Numbered from the stretch's first letter, positions 1 to 5,986 are shown. The stretch: 6,428 bases of DNA from JAGXLP01 sp964649445 (GCA_964649445.1 CAZYPS010000105.1:1-6428), one strand, 5' to 3'. A program made the numbers and translations. The notes: generated by a model from the sequence alone, not told the origin.

Positions 1-83
1 ATTTCCACGCCGGGGAAATCGCCTGCGGTTTTATCGAACAATTACCAGAGAACGGAGCACTATTCTCGGTAAAGCAAATATAA
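1..83 (+). CDS. 3' end of an unidentified gene (partial)
   Basis: The frame whose codons start at position 3 is open to a TAA at 81-83. It would encode the last 26 residues of a protein, beginning FHAGEIACGFIEQ and ending ALFSVKQI. Its composition is natural for a soluble protein and its codons resemble those of the downstream genes, so I prefer it over two competing open frames: + frame 2, open to a TGA at 197-199, and a minus-strand frame. I do not recognise the family. YlxM often sits just before ffh, but nothing here identifies this tail as YlxM. The gene is separated from ffh by 173 nt containing a promoter, so it is probably a separate transcription unit. Confidence 0.4.
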   Translation, partial: FHAGEIACGFIEQLPENGALFSVKQI

Positions 84-195
84 AGAGTAAGCACGAGGTG
101 AGCGGGAGTCTGGGCTGCTTAAGATGGGGTATAATAATTTTACTCATAACTCCGATATTTACGCCAGCATACCTAATTCATTTACTTTCCCTTTG

Positions 196-224
196 TTGAA
201 AAGGCCTTCGGCCACCCTTAGAAT
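196..224 (+). promoter_or_regulatory. Sigma-A-type promoter for the ffh operon
   Basis: A -35 hexamer TTGAAA (196-201) and a -10 hexamer TAGAAT (219-224) are separated by exactly 17 nt. Each matches the consensus at five of six positions. Transcription would begin near 231, giving a leader of about 26 nt that contains the ffh ribosome binding site. The spacer holds a short inverted repeat, GGCC-TTC-GGCC (203-213), which could be an operator or chance. Confidence 0.6.
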
Positions 225-243
225 TATCCAGATTAAACTCCCC

Positions 244-259
244 GAGGTGTTTCCTTTTG
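244..259 (+). promoter_or_regulatory. Ribosome binding site and TTG start of ffh
   Basis: GAGGTG at 244-249 lies 7 nt before a TTG at 257-259. The reading from this TTG gives the usual Ffh N-terminus, F-E-S-L-T-x-K-L, and no ATG nearby has comparable support. ffh therefore appears to start with TTG. Confidence 0.8.
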
Positions 260-1579
260 TTTGAATCACTCACCGGTAAATTGACCGAAGTGATGGATCA
301 GCTGAAAGGCAAGGGCAAGCTTAGCGAGGAAGACGTTAAGGAAGCCCTAAAAGAGGTCAAGATGGCCCTGCTGGAAGCTGACGTAAACTACAAAGTAGTC
401 AAAGATCTGACCAGCAATATAAAGGAAAAGGCCGTCGGGGAAGAGGTAATGGAAAGCCTGACTCCCGGTCAGCAGGTTGTTAAAATAGTTCGGGACGAAC
501 TGGCCGAAGTAATGGGCGAGGAACGAAGTGAACTGGATTTGAGTTCCGATCCGGCCGTCATTATGGTCGTCGGTCTCCAGGGAAGCGGTAAAACCACGAC
601 CTGCGGAAAGTTGGCCCGGAGGCTGAAAGACGATGGTCACCGACCGCTATTGGTGGCAGCCGATACGTACAGGCCTGCTGCTCGGGAACAGCTGGAGAAG
701 CTCGGTGACGACCTGGACCTACCGGTTTACGCCGATAGAGATCAAGGGCCCGAGGAGCTTGCTTCTTCTTCGATTGATCAAGCGGGAAGACAGGGTTCCG
801 ACGTCGTAATTCTCGACACTGCGGGTCGACTCCAGATTGACGAAGAAATGATGGACGAGCTCGTCAGGATAAAAGGGAGAATTGATCCGGACGAAATACT
901 GCTGGTTGCTGACGCGCTTACGGGCCAGGAAGCCACTTCTATTGCAGATAAATTTGACGATAAACTAGGAATTACGGGTATCGTTTTAACTAAGATGGAC
1001 GGTGATGCCCGTGGTGGCGCTGCTCTGTCGATGGTTCAGGTGAGTGGTCAACCGGTTAAATTCGCGGGAGTCGGGGAAAAGCTCGATGCCCTGGAGCCGT
1101 TTTACCCCGAGAGAATGGCGGGCAGGATACTTGGAATGGGAGACGTGCTGTCTCTCGTGGAGAAAGCCGAACGAGAGATGGACCAGGAAAAGGCGGAGGA
1201 GCTGGAGGAAAAGATAAAGAAGCAGCAATTCACCCTCCAGGATTTCCTCGACCAGCTGGACGAAGTCAGGAATATGGGGACGATGGGTGAGATACTGGAT
1301 AAGTTACCGGGAATGGGGAATAAGGTTGACGATCTCGATCTGGAAGGAGATGAAATAGATAGGATTGAAGCAATTATTAACTCGATGACTCCTGAGGAAC
1401 GGGCGAACCCAAAGATTATAGATGGAAGCAGGAAAAGAAGAATAGCTCGGGGAAGCGGCCGCGAAGTCAGCGAGGTAAACGATTTGCTGGAGAGATTTAA
1501 CAAGGTAAAGAAGATGATGGATAACATGGGAAGCCTCCAGAAGAAATTTGGCGGGCTTCCAGGAGGAATGGGAATATAA
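257..1579 (+). CDS. ffh: Signal recognition particle GTPase Ffh (SRP54)
   Basis: Ffh binds the SRP RNA and hydrophobic signal sequences on ribosomes, then docks with FtsY in a GTP-dependent step that delivers membrane and secreted proteins to the translocon. The protein has 440 residues, full length for the family. Residues 1-90 form the N helical bundle. The GTPase domain shows G1 GLQGSGKTTT (106-115), DTYRPAA (136-142), DTAGR (187-191), TKMDGDARGG (245-254) and the closing GVGEK (271-275). The M domain (about 295-440) carries the RNA-binding SRKRRIARGSG (391-401), scattered methionines and a Gly/Met-rich tail. All key residues are present. It starts with TTG and leads a probable operon, with 23 nt to rpsP. 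The gene usually found before it, ylxM, is not seen. Confidence 0.99.
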   Translation: MFESLTGKLTEVMDQLKGKGKLSEEDVKEALKEVKMALLEADVNYKVVKDLTSNIKEKAVGEEVMESLTPGQQVVKIVRDELAEVMGEERSELDLSSDPAVIMVVGLQGSGKTTTCGKLARRLKDDGHRPLLVAADTYRPAAREQLEKLGDDLDLPVYADRDQGPEELASSSIDQAGRQGSDVVILDTAGRLQIDEEMMDELVRIKGRIDPDEILLVADALTGQEATSIADKFDDKLGITGIVLTKMDGDARGGAALSMVQVSGQPVKFAGVGEKLDALEPFYPERMAGRILGMGDVLSLVEKAEREMDQEKAEELEEKIKKQQFTLQDFLDQLDEVRNMGTMGEILDKLPGMGNKVDDLDLEGDEIDRIEAIINSMTPEERANPKIIDGSRKRRIARGSGREVSEVNDLLERFNKVKKMMDNMGSLQKKFGGLPGGMGI

Positions 1580-1602
1580 TATTCTAAAAACAGGAGGAGA
1601 AG

Positions 1603-1872
1603 ATGAGCGCAAGAATTAGCTTAAAGAAGACAGGTAAAAAGGGACAGCCTTACTACCGTGTTGTCGTTCTGGATCGTTCTAAATCGAGGGATACCGAGGT
1701 GCTGGAAGACCTGGGTTTTTACAATCCCAGGCCGGATCCCAGGGACATAAGATTGGATAAGGAAAAGGCTTACGAGTGGCTGAAGAAGGGAGCTGAACCG
1801 TCAAAAACTGTTCGTGATATCTTCTCAGAAGAAGGACTCTTGGAGAAGTTACACGAAGAGAAGTATGGCTGA
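1603..1872 (+). CDS. rpsP: 30S ribosomal protein bS16
   Basis: This small-subunit protein binds 16S rRNA during 30S assembly. The product has 89 residues, normal for the family. The N-terminal half has the expected pattern: R-I-x-L-K-K-x-G, then PYYRVVVLDRSKSRD (16-30) and LGFYNPRPDP (37-46). The middle part, YEWLKKGAEPSKTVRDIF, matches the bS16 helix (W-L-x-x-G-A-x-P-T/S-x-T-V). The acidic tail is in keeping with other proteins here. The start is ATG with AGGAGG 5 nt upstream (1592-1597). It lies 23 nt after ffh and 5 nt before khpA, so the three are very likely cotranscribed. Confidence 0.98.
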   Translation: MSARISLKKTGKKGQPYYRVVVLDRSKSRDTEVLEDLGFYNPRPDPRDIRLDKEKAYEWLKKGAEPSKTVRDIFSEEGLLEKLHEEKYG

Positions 1873-1877
1873 AAGTA

Positions 1878-2111
1878 ATGTCCCTCGAGCTGCTCCACCA
1901 TCTAATTGAGCCGCTCCTTGACCACCCCGAAAACCTTCGCGTAGACCATATCGATACGGAAGAAGTTGATATTTTTCTAATTTCCGTCCCCGAAGGTGAT
2001 CGCGGGCACTTACTGGGGCGGGACGGCAAGACGGCGGATTCCCTGCGGGCGATTCTGAATAGAGCTGGTGAACTGGCCGGCAGGGATGTCGTTGTCGACA
2101 TACTGGACTGA
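1878..2111 (+). CDS. khpA: KH-domain RNA-binding protein KhpA
   Basis: KhpA is a small single-KH RNA-binding protein. In other Firmicutes it pairs with KhpB (Jag/EloR) and affects cell elongation and RNA metabolism. The 77-residue product is normal length and shows the KH core G-H-L-L-G-R-D-G-K-T-A-D-S-L-R (43-57), whose GxxG loop is GRDG (47-50). It ends in VVVDILD, like the family's usual LEILD ending. The place between rpsP and trmD is also classical. The ATG is 5 nt after the rpsP stop and lacks a clear Shine-Dalgarno sequence, so translation may be coupled to rpsP. In most relatives rimM follows; here trmD follows directly. Confidence 0.93.
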   Translation: MSLELLHHLIEPLLDHPENLRVDHIDTEEVDIFLISVPEGDRGHLLGRDGKTADSLRAILNRAGELAGRDVVVDILD

Positions 2112-2118
2112 TCGAAAA

Positions 2119-2802
2119 GTGATTTTTGACGTACTTACCATATTTCCCGAAATTATTGAAGGTTTGTTGAGCCGGGGAATAATTGCTCAGGCACGAAAAA
2201 AGGGTAAGATCAGCCTGGGAATCTGGGATCTGCGCGACTTTTCCGAGGACCCTCACAGAAACGTCGATGATCGCCCTTACGGTGGCGGACCGGGCATGGT
2301 CATGAAGCCAGAGCCGTTTTACCGCGGGGTTCGGGCGATAAAAGCTGGTAGAGGTGGAGGACGAGTTGTTTTGCTCAGCTCTCGGGGAGAACTCATGGAT
2401 CAGTCAAAACTGGAAAAGCTGGTCCCCGAAGAAAATCTTATCCTGCTGGCCGGACGGTACGAGGGGATCGACGAGCGCGTGGGGGAAATTTGTGACGACA
2501 GGCTCTCCCTTGGTGATTTCGTGCTTTCCGGAGGAGAGGTACCGGCCGCCGCACTTATTGAAGGGGTTGGCAGATTAGTAGATGGTGTTCTTGGGAACGA
2601 ACGATCGGCGGCGACCGATTCTTTTTCGAGCGGTGACGTGCTGGGTCCACCCCAGTACACGAGGCCGCGGCAGTTCGAAGGAATGGAAGTACCGGAGGTC
2701 CTGTTGAGCGGGGATCATCAAAAGATCGATCAGTTCAGAAAAGAGAAGGCACTGAAGGATACGGAAAGGTTCCGGCCGGATTTGCTGGAAGAGGAGGACT
2801 AA
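2119..2802 (+). CDS. trmD: tRNA (guanine37-N1)-methyltransferase TrmD
   Basis: TrmD uses S-adenosylmethionine to make m1G37 in tRNAs with a G36-G37 sequence, which prevents +1 frameshifting. It is a SPOUT-fold dimer. I chose the GTG at 2119, giving 227 residues. An upstream ATG at 2068 is in frame but adds 17 residues read from inside khpA, while known TrmD proteins begin at the FDVLTIFPE strand. Motifs, numbered from the GTG: DLRDF (38-42), VDDRPYGGGPGMVM (49-62), knot segments GRYEGIDERVG (112-122) and SLGDFVLSGGE (130-140), the likely catalytic Asp at D167 in DSF, YTRP (180-183), VPEVLLSGDH (191-200) and the RPDLL ending. The start lies 7 nt after the khpA stop with only a weak Shine-Dalgarno sequence, again suggesting coupled translation. 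Confidence 0.97.
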   Translation: MIFDVLTIFPEIIEGLLSRGIIAQARKKGKISLGIWDLRDFSEDPHRNVDDRPYGGGPGMVMKPEPFYRGVRAIKAGRGGGRVVLLSSRGELMDQSKLEKLVPEENLILLAGRYEGIDERVGEICDDRLSLGDFVLSGGEVPAAALIEGVGRLVDGVLGNERSAATDSFSSGDVLGPPQYTRPRQFEGMEVPEVLLSGDHQKIDQFRKEKALKDTERFRPDLLEEED

Positions 2803-2803
2803 C

Positions 2804-3376
2804 GTGGGCAATTTATACATCGGTCTCCTGCACCACCCGATGCGAAACCGTCGGGGCGATGTAATTACCACTTCGATGACGAGCATGGATGTTCACGACA
2901 TTGCCAGGACTGCGAAAACTTTCGGGGCTGCCCGGTACTACGTGATAACTCCGTTAAAAACACAGAGGGAAATTGCCAGGCGATTGAGAGGGTATTGGAC
3001 GGAACAGGAGCGGACCAGAGAAAATACCAACCGGGGAGAAGCCTTGGAATTGGTTTCAGTTTTAGATAAACTTGAGGAAGGTATTTTGGATATTTCGGAT
3101 CGAGAAGAGAAGGAACCGTTGCTCGTAGGTACTTCAGCCAGGGATTTAGATGAAAGAGGAATGGAATACGAGAAAGCGAGGAAGGAGCTTCAGGAAGGAA
3201 CGAAGCCGATGTTCATCCTTTTTGGCACCGGCTGGGGCATGACCGACGAGCTCACGGCCCAGCTGGACTATCTACTTCCTCCAATAGAGGGAATGGGCCA
3301 ATTTAATCACCTTTCTGTCCGGGCTGCAGTAGCAATTACCCTGGATAGAGTACGAGGTAGCGGTAAAATTCATTAA
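2804..3376 (+). CDS. SAM-dependent SPOUT-family RNA methyltransferase (Tm1570-like)
   Basis: The 190-residue product resembles the family of predicted RNA methyltransferases encoded next to trmD and rplS in Thermotogae, deltaproteobacteria and some Firmicutes, typified by Thermotoga maritima Tm1570. The N-terminus has GLLHHPMRNRRGDVITTSMT (7-26) and DVHDIARTAKTFG (29-41). The C-terminal SAM-binding region has FGTGWGM (140-146) and IEG followed by FNHLSVRAAVAITLDR (167-182), which fits a trefoil-knot fold. The substrate is not evident from sequence, and I know of no settled target for the family. The start is GTG, one nt after the trmD stop, with GAGGAGG (2791-2797) inside the end of trmD 6 nt upstream, so translation of the two is closely linked. 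Confidence 0.88.
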   Translation: MGNLYIGLLHHPMRNRRGDVITTSMTSMDVHDIARTAKTFGAARYYVITPLKTQREIARRLRGYWTEQERTRENTNRGEALELVSVLDKLEEGILDISDREEKEPLLVGTSARDLDERGMEYEKARKELQEGTKPMFILFGTGWGMTDELTAQLDYLLPPIEGMGQFNHLSVRAAVAITLDRVRGSGKIH

Positions 3377-3393
3377 AGCAAAAAGGAAAAAAC

Positions 3394-3410
3394 AGGAGTT
3401 GATTAAGATG
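3394..3410 (+). promoter_or_regulatory. Ribosome binding site that decides the rplS start
   Basis: AGGAG at 3394-3398 lies 9 nt before the ATG at 3408, a normal spacing. It directly abuts an in-frame TTG at 3399, leaving no spacing there. The ATG is therefore the start, and the first three codons from the TTG are not translated. Confidence 0.8.
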
Positions 3411-3728
3411 GACGAACTCATAAACAAGGTTGAGAAAGATTTTATCAACGATGACGTTCCCGACGTAAGTCCTGGAGATAAGGTCAGAGTACACGAGCAC
3501 GTCCAGGAGGGTTCTAAAGAGAGGATTCAGGTATTTGAGGGAGTTCTGCTAAAAAAGAGCGGAAGTGGAGCAAACACGATGATTACCGTGAGGAAACATT
3601 CCTCGGGTATCGGTGTCGAGAAGACGCTTCCGATTCATTCACCGAAGATAGAGAAAATAGAATTAGTAAAGAAAGGTAATTCCCGGCAGGCTCGACCTTA
3701 TTATCTGAGACGGCAACGGAAGTATTAA
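3408..3728 (+). CDS. rplS: 50S ribosomal protein bL19
   Basis: bL19 lies at the 30S-50S interface. From the ATG at 3408 the product has 106 residues. It shows the family pattern V-P-D-V-S-P-G-D-K-V-R-V-H (17-29), ERIQVFEGVLL (38-48), the basic loop KKSGSGANTMITVRKHSSGIGVEKT and LPIHSPKIEKIELVKKG. The C-terminus, ARPYYLRRQRKY, stops soon after the YYLR motif; most bL19 proteins continue about 8 residues with a GKAARI-like tail. I see no other frame that would restore that tail, so the shortening looks genuine. It sits 31 nt after the RNA methyltransferase gene and 15 nt before lepB. Confidence 0.97.
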   Translation: MDELINKVEKDFINDDVPDVSPGDKVRVHEHVQEGSKERIQVFEGVLLKKSGSGANTMITVRKHSSGIGVEKTLPIHSPKIEKIELVKKGNSRQARPYYLRRQRKY

Positions 3729-3743
3729 ATCCAGCCACCTCTA

Positions 3744-4355
3744 ATGTCACCCAATCAAAATAAGGACGAAAATACAAAAAAGCCCTACAGCGCTAAGCTG
3801 CTTAACTTCCTGGGAATAAGTACCAGTAGGACGGTAGATTACCTGCTGGAATGGGTCGACGTCCTCGCCGTTGCGGCACTCCTTGCCTGGTTGATAATGT
3901 CGTTCGTTACGGTGAGGATGAGCGTTCCTACCGGGTCTATGGAGCCTACCATCCAGCCTCACGACAGTTTCTTCGTCGACAAAATTTCCTATAACTTTCG
4001 GGAACCCAAGCGAGGCGATATCATAGTCTTCTGGCATCACTCGGAAGACGGTGAGAAGACGAGGTACGTCAAGAGATTGATCGCCAAGGGCGGCGATACG
4101 GTCGAGATAAAGGGAGGCGACATTTATCTCAACGGGGAGGAACTAACTGGAGAAAAATTCGACCGGCGCTACTGGGCGGAAGGTCAGTACGGCGTGGATG
4201 AAGTCGAGGTTCCCGAGGGAAAATACTACGTCCTGGGCGACAATAGCTCCAATAGTTTTGATTCTCGGTTCTGGGGATTCGCCGACGCTTCCTCCCTGAT
4301 CGGAGAGCCTTACCTCCGTGTCTGGCCACTTGGAAGGTTCGGGCTGATTAACTGA
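3744..4355 (+). CDS. lepB: Signal peptidase I
   Basis: This membrane serine protease cuts signal peptides from exported proteins. The product has 203 residues. A short charged cytoplasmic N-terminus is followed by one transmembrane segment (about 36-56). The catalytic domain then has the nucleophile S65 in GSMEPT (64-69), the general-base K110 in RYVKRLIA (107-114), and box E GDNSSNSFDSRFWG (165-178), which completes the S26 family set. The overall length suits the Gram-positive-type enzyme. The ATG at 3744 is the only plausible start: an in-frame stop lies just upstream (3726-3728) and no other start codon occurs before the membrane segment. There is no Shine-Dalgarno sequence (the preceding bases read CCACCT), so translation may depend on rplS 15 nt upstream. 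It is the last gene of the tight cluster. Confidence 0.97.
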   Translation: MSPNQNKDENTKKPYSAKLLNFLGISTSRTVDYLLEWVDVLAVAALLAWLIMSFVTVRMSVPTGSMEPTIQPHDSFFVDKISYNFREPKRGDIIVFWHHSEDGEKTRYVKRLIAKGGDTVEIKGGDIYLNGEELTGEKFDRRYWAEGQYGVDEVEVPEGKYYVLGDNSSNSFDSRFWGFADASSLIGEPYLRVWPLGRFGLIN

Positions 4356-4420
4356 GTCGAAACTTCTCGCAAATTATTTTGTAACTTTTCTACCTCTAAT
4401 CAATTAACCCTTATGCAAGT

Positions 4421-4443
4421 GTAGCGGAACCTTTCGGGCTGCC
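4421..4443 (+). repeat. REP-like hairpin repeat, copy 1
   Basis: This 23-nt unit begins GTAGCGGAA and ends GGGCTGCC. It matches copy 2 (4494-4516) at 19 of 23 positions in the same orientation. Its hairpin is imperfect, with two mismatches and a TTCG loop. A GTAG tetranucleotide before a stem-loop is the hallmark of REP sequences recognised by TnpA-REP (RAYT) Y1 transposases. No transposase gene is in the window. Confidence 0.5.
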
Positions 4444-4493
4444 CACATTTAAGGGGACTGGACACCCATTACGCACAAACCGGAACAAGACGA

Positions 4494-4516
4494 GTAGCGG
4501 AAGCCTTCAGGCTTCC
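4494..4516 (+). repeat. REP-like hairpin repeat, copy 2
   Basis: GTAG is followed by one base and then a perfect 7-bp stem, GGAAGCC / GGCTTCC, with a TTCA loop. It starts 73 nt after copy 1 in the same orientation. No T-run follows, so it is not a typical intrinsic terminator, although it could protect the 3' end of the lepB transcript. Confidence 0.55.
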
Positions 4517-4585
4517 AGAGTTAGCGATTGCTAAACCAACCGCAAGGATGCATATATTTTTTGCGTCTTTTCTCTCCCACAAAGG

Positions 4586-4614
4586 TTGCATGGACCGATG
4601 ACCCTCTGGATAAT
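4586..4614 (+). promoter_or_regulatory. Possible promoter of rnhB
   Basis: TTGCAT (4586-4591) and GATAAT (4609-4614) are 17 nt apart. Transcription would start near 4621, leaving a leader of only about 12 nt that begins at the GAGGT ribosome binding site (4622-4626). The hexamers match reasonably, but the leader is unusually short. Confidence 0.4.
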
Positions 4615-4632
4615 AAACGATGAGGTAACGAC

Positions 4633-5238
4633 ATGATAGATCTAACCGGGTTTGATGAAAAATTATTAGAAAAACACGGAAGAGTTGCCGGGCTGGATGA
4701 AGCAGGACGGGGAGCACTGGCAGGACCGGTGTTTGTCGGTTGTGTATCTGCTTCCGGATCTGTACTGGAAGGGAAGAAGCTCGGCGGAGTTAACGATTCA
4801 AAGCAATTAACAAACGAGGTAAGAGAAGAATTGTTCACTTTATTGGGTGAGGATAAAAGAATAGAGGTGGGGATTGGAATGGCTGATAGCCGGGAAATAG
4901 ATGATATGGGGATAAATGAAGCCGCTAATGTAGCTGCTTCCCGAGCCCTGTCGATGATTTCTTTTGAACCGGATCTGGCCTTGCTGGATAGAGGGCTTTC
5001 TCCTGGTCTTGATGTCTCTCGGAAGTCGCTTGAAAAAGGCGACGAAAAGTCCTTTCACGTAGCTGCTGCCTCGATTATGGCCAAAGTTGCCCGGGATAGG
5101 TACATGTGGTCAAAATCCGAGGAATTTCCGGAATTCGGCTGGTCGTCCAACGTGGGGTACGGGACAAAAGAACACCGAGAAGCCGTCAGGAAATTTGGTC
5201 GCTCACCCCTGCACAGGAAAAGTTACGAAATAGCCTGA
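4633..5238 (+). CDS. rnhB: Ribonuclease HII
   Basis: RNase HII cleaves the RNA strand of RNA-DNA hybrids and incises at single ribonucleotides in DNA. The product has 201 residues, typical of the family. The catalytic acidic residues are all visible: D22 and E23 in GLDEAGRGALAGPV (20-33), D119 in ALLDR, and D155 in SIMAKVARDRYM (147-158). NDSKQLT (54-60) and the end GYGTKEH...RSPLHRKSYEIA also match well. The ATG has GAGGT 6 nt upstream. rnhB commonly follows lepB and rbgA in Firmicutes; here it is 277 nt from lepB with no rbgA between, so it is probably transcribed separately. Confidence 0.98.
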   Translation: MIDLTGFDEKLLEKHGRVAGLDEAGRGALAGPVFVGCVSASGSVLEGKKLGGVNDSKQLTNEVREELFTLLGEDKRIEVGIGMADSREIDDMGINEAANVAASRALSMISFEPDLALLDRGLSPGLDVSRKSLEKGDEKSFHVAAASIMAKVARDRYMWSKSEEFPEFGWSSNVGYGTKEHREAVRKFGRSPLHRKSYEIA

Positions 5239-5263
5239 AATGGTTTGCTAAAAAAGGTCTTCG

Positions 5264-5288
5264 GCGTTATAATGCTTTTAGCATTCGC
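5264..5288 (+). other. Hairpin downstream of rnhB
   Basis: A perfect 6-bp stem, AATGCT / AGCATT, with a TTT loop (5271-5285) is flanked by GCG (5264-5266) and CGC (5286-5288), which can extend it across a 4-nt bulge. It lies 26 nt after the rnhB stop. No T-run follows, so termination is uncertain. A TATAAT (5268-5273) overlaps its left arm, 17 nt after TTGCTA (5245-5250), and may be a weak promoter. Confidence 0.3.
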
Positions 5289-5379
5289 GAATAGCTAAAA
5301 ATATGGGTTGTCGGGAACTGAACGGACTTTGTTAGTTTTATATGGGGAAGTTTGTCGAAGCTTAGTGCCTTAAATGTCC

Positions 5380-5407
5380 TTGAATTTAGGTTTGCTGGTT
5401 TTATAAT
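5380..5407 (+). promoter_or_regulatory. Promoter of the SLH-protein gene
   Basis: TTGAAT (5380-5385) and a perfect TATAAT (5402-5407) are separated by 16 nt. The expected start near 5414 gives a leader of about 20 nt containing AGGAGG (5420-5425), 9 nt before the ATG. The gene is therefore probably its own transcription unit. Confidence 0.65.
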
Positions 5408-5434
5408 AAATCTTAGCTTAGGAGGCGGGAAAAG

Positions 5435-5986
5435 ATGTTTAATAGTGGAAAGTTAGCGAAAATAAGTTTAAGTTTAGTCCTGATATTTGGTCTCGCAATA
5501 TCCGTCTTCTTTACTGTCGGCTACGCCCAAGAACAAGAAGATGAACAAATGTTTTCCGATGTACCGACGGATCACTGGGCATATCAGGATATCCAGTTCC
5601 TGGCGGAAAGAGGAATCATTACCGGTCTACCGGGCGGCACTTACGAGGGAGATCAAGCAATTACGAGGTATCAGGTTGCCAATTTGGTTGCCAGAGCGGT
5701 TAGGTATCTTCAAAACAACTCCGGTGCGTCCGGCCAGCAGGATCTAAGCACTCTGGAGGACCTGGTTTACAAGCTTTCCGAAAGGGTTGATTCGACTAGC
5801 CAGACCTCGTCTCAATTACAGGACAGGGTAAACAACCTCGAAACGCAGGTTCAAGAATTGAGAGCTTCGTCCGGTCCCGAGAACTACGATCAACTGGTAC
5901 AGAGGTCCCAGAACAATTTCATCCTCGGAGTCGCCGGGGTTGCTCTGGGTGCGGGTGTGCTTGCTTATACGCTCCTTTTTCAGTAA
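5435..5986 (+). CDS. Small exported SLH-domain protein with coiled coil and C-terminal hydrophobic segment
   Basis: This 183-residue protein is probably an envelope tether. Residues 1-31 are a signal peptide: K7 and K9, a hydrophobic run, and likely cleavage after GYA. An acidic stretch (QEQEDEQ) leads into a single SLH domain (about 40-92: FSDVPTDHWAYQDIQFLAERG, then ITGLPGGTY, AITRYQVANLVARAV). SLH domains bind pyruvylated or similarly modified cell-wall polymers. Residues 104-145 look like a coiled coil. Residues 162-181 (ILGVAGVALGAGVLAYTLLF) form a Gly/Ala-rich hydrophobic segment near the end. The layout resembles the N-terminal part of OmpM-type SLH proteins of diderm Firmicutes, but a single helix replaces the beta-barrel. 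Which membrane it enters is not clear from sequence. It has its own promoter and a strong ribosome binding site. Confidence 0.88.
   Translation: MFNSGKLAKISLSLVLIFGLAISVFFTVGYAQEQEDEQMFSDVPTDHWAYQDIQFLAERGIITGLPGGTYEGDQAITRYQVANLVARAVRYLQNNSGASGQQDLSTLEDLVYKLSERVDSTSQTSSQLQDRVNNLETQVQELRASSGPENYDQLVQRSQNNFILGVAGVALGAGVLAYTLLFQ

Noticed and set aside
130..135. TATAAT as a promoter for ffh
   Set aside because: No -35 hexamer at suitable spacing, and a better promoter lies at 196-224.
2..199. Open frame 2 from the window edge to a TGA at 197-199
   Set aside because: The translation is rich in unlikely runs and continues through AT-rich intergenic DNA; the frame ending at 83 looks more like protein.
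124..264. A 46-codon ATG ORF overlapping the ffh start
   Set aside because: It has no ribosome binding site, an AT-rich low-information translation, and runs through the ffh promoter and ribosome binding site.
1102..1527. Minus-strand ORF of 141 codons inside ffh
   Set aside because: A shadow of ffh: the translation is Ser/Ile/Phe-rich low complexity and lacks a ribosome binding site. The same holds for other minus-strand ORFs within the core genes.
2068..2118. ATG at 2068 as the trmD start
   Set aside because: The extra 17 residues read through the end of khpA and precede the conserved TrmD N-terminus; the GTG at 2119 fits the family.
3399..3407. TTG at 3399 as the rplS start
   Set aside because: It directly abuts the AGGAG with no spacing; the ATG at 3408 has 9 nt spacing.
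4541..4575. CGCAA / TTGCG stem followed by a pyrimidine-rich stretch, as a terminator after lepB
   Set aside because: The stem is only 5 bp with a 15-nt loop and the T-run is interrupted, so it is too weak to call.
4585..4632. A small ribozyme or riboswitch before rnhB, suggested by CCGATGACC
   Set aside because: The hammerhead core (CTGATGA with a paired GAAA) is absent and no conserved aptamer is recognisable.
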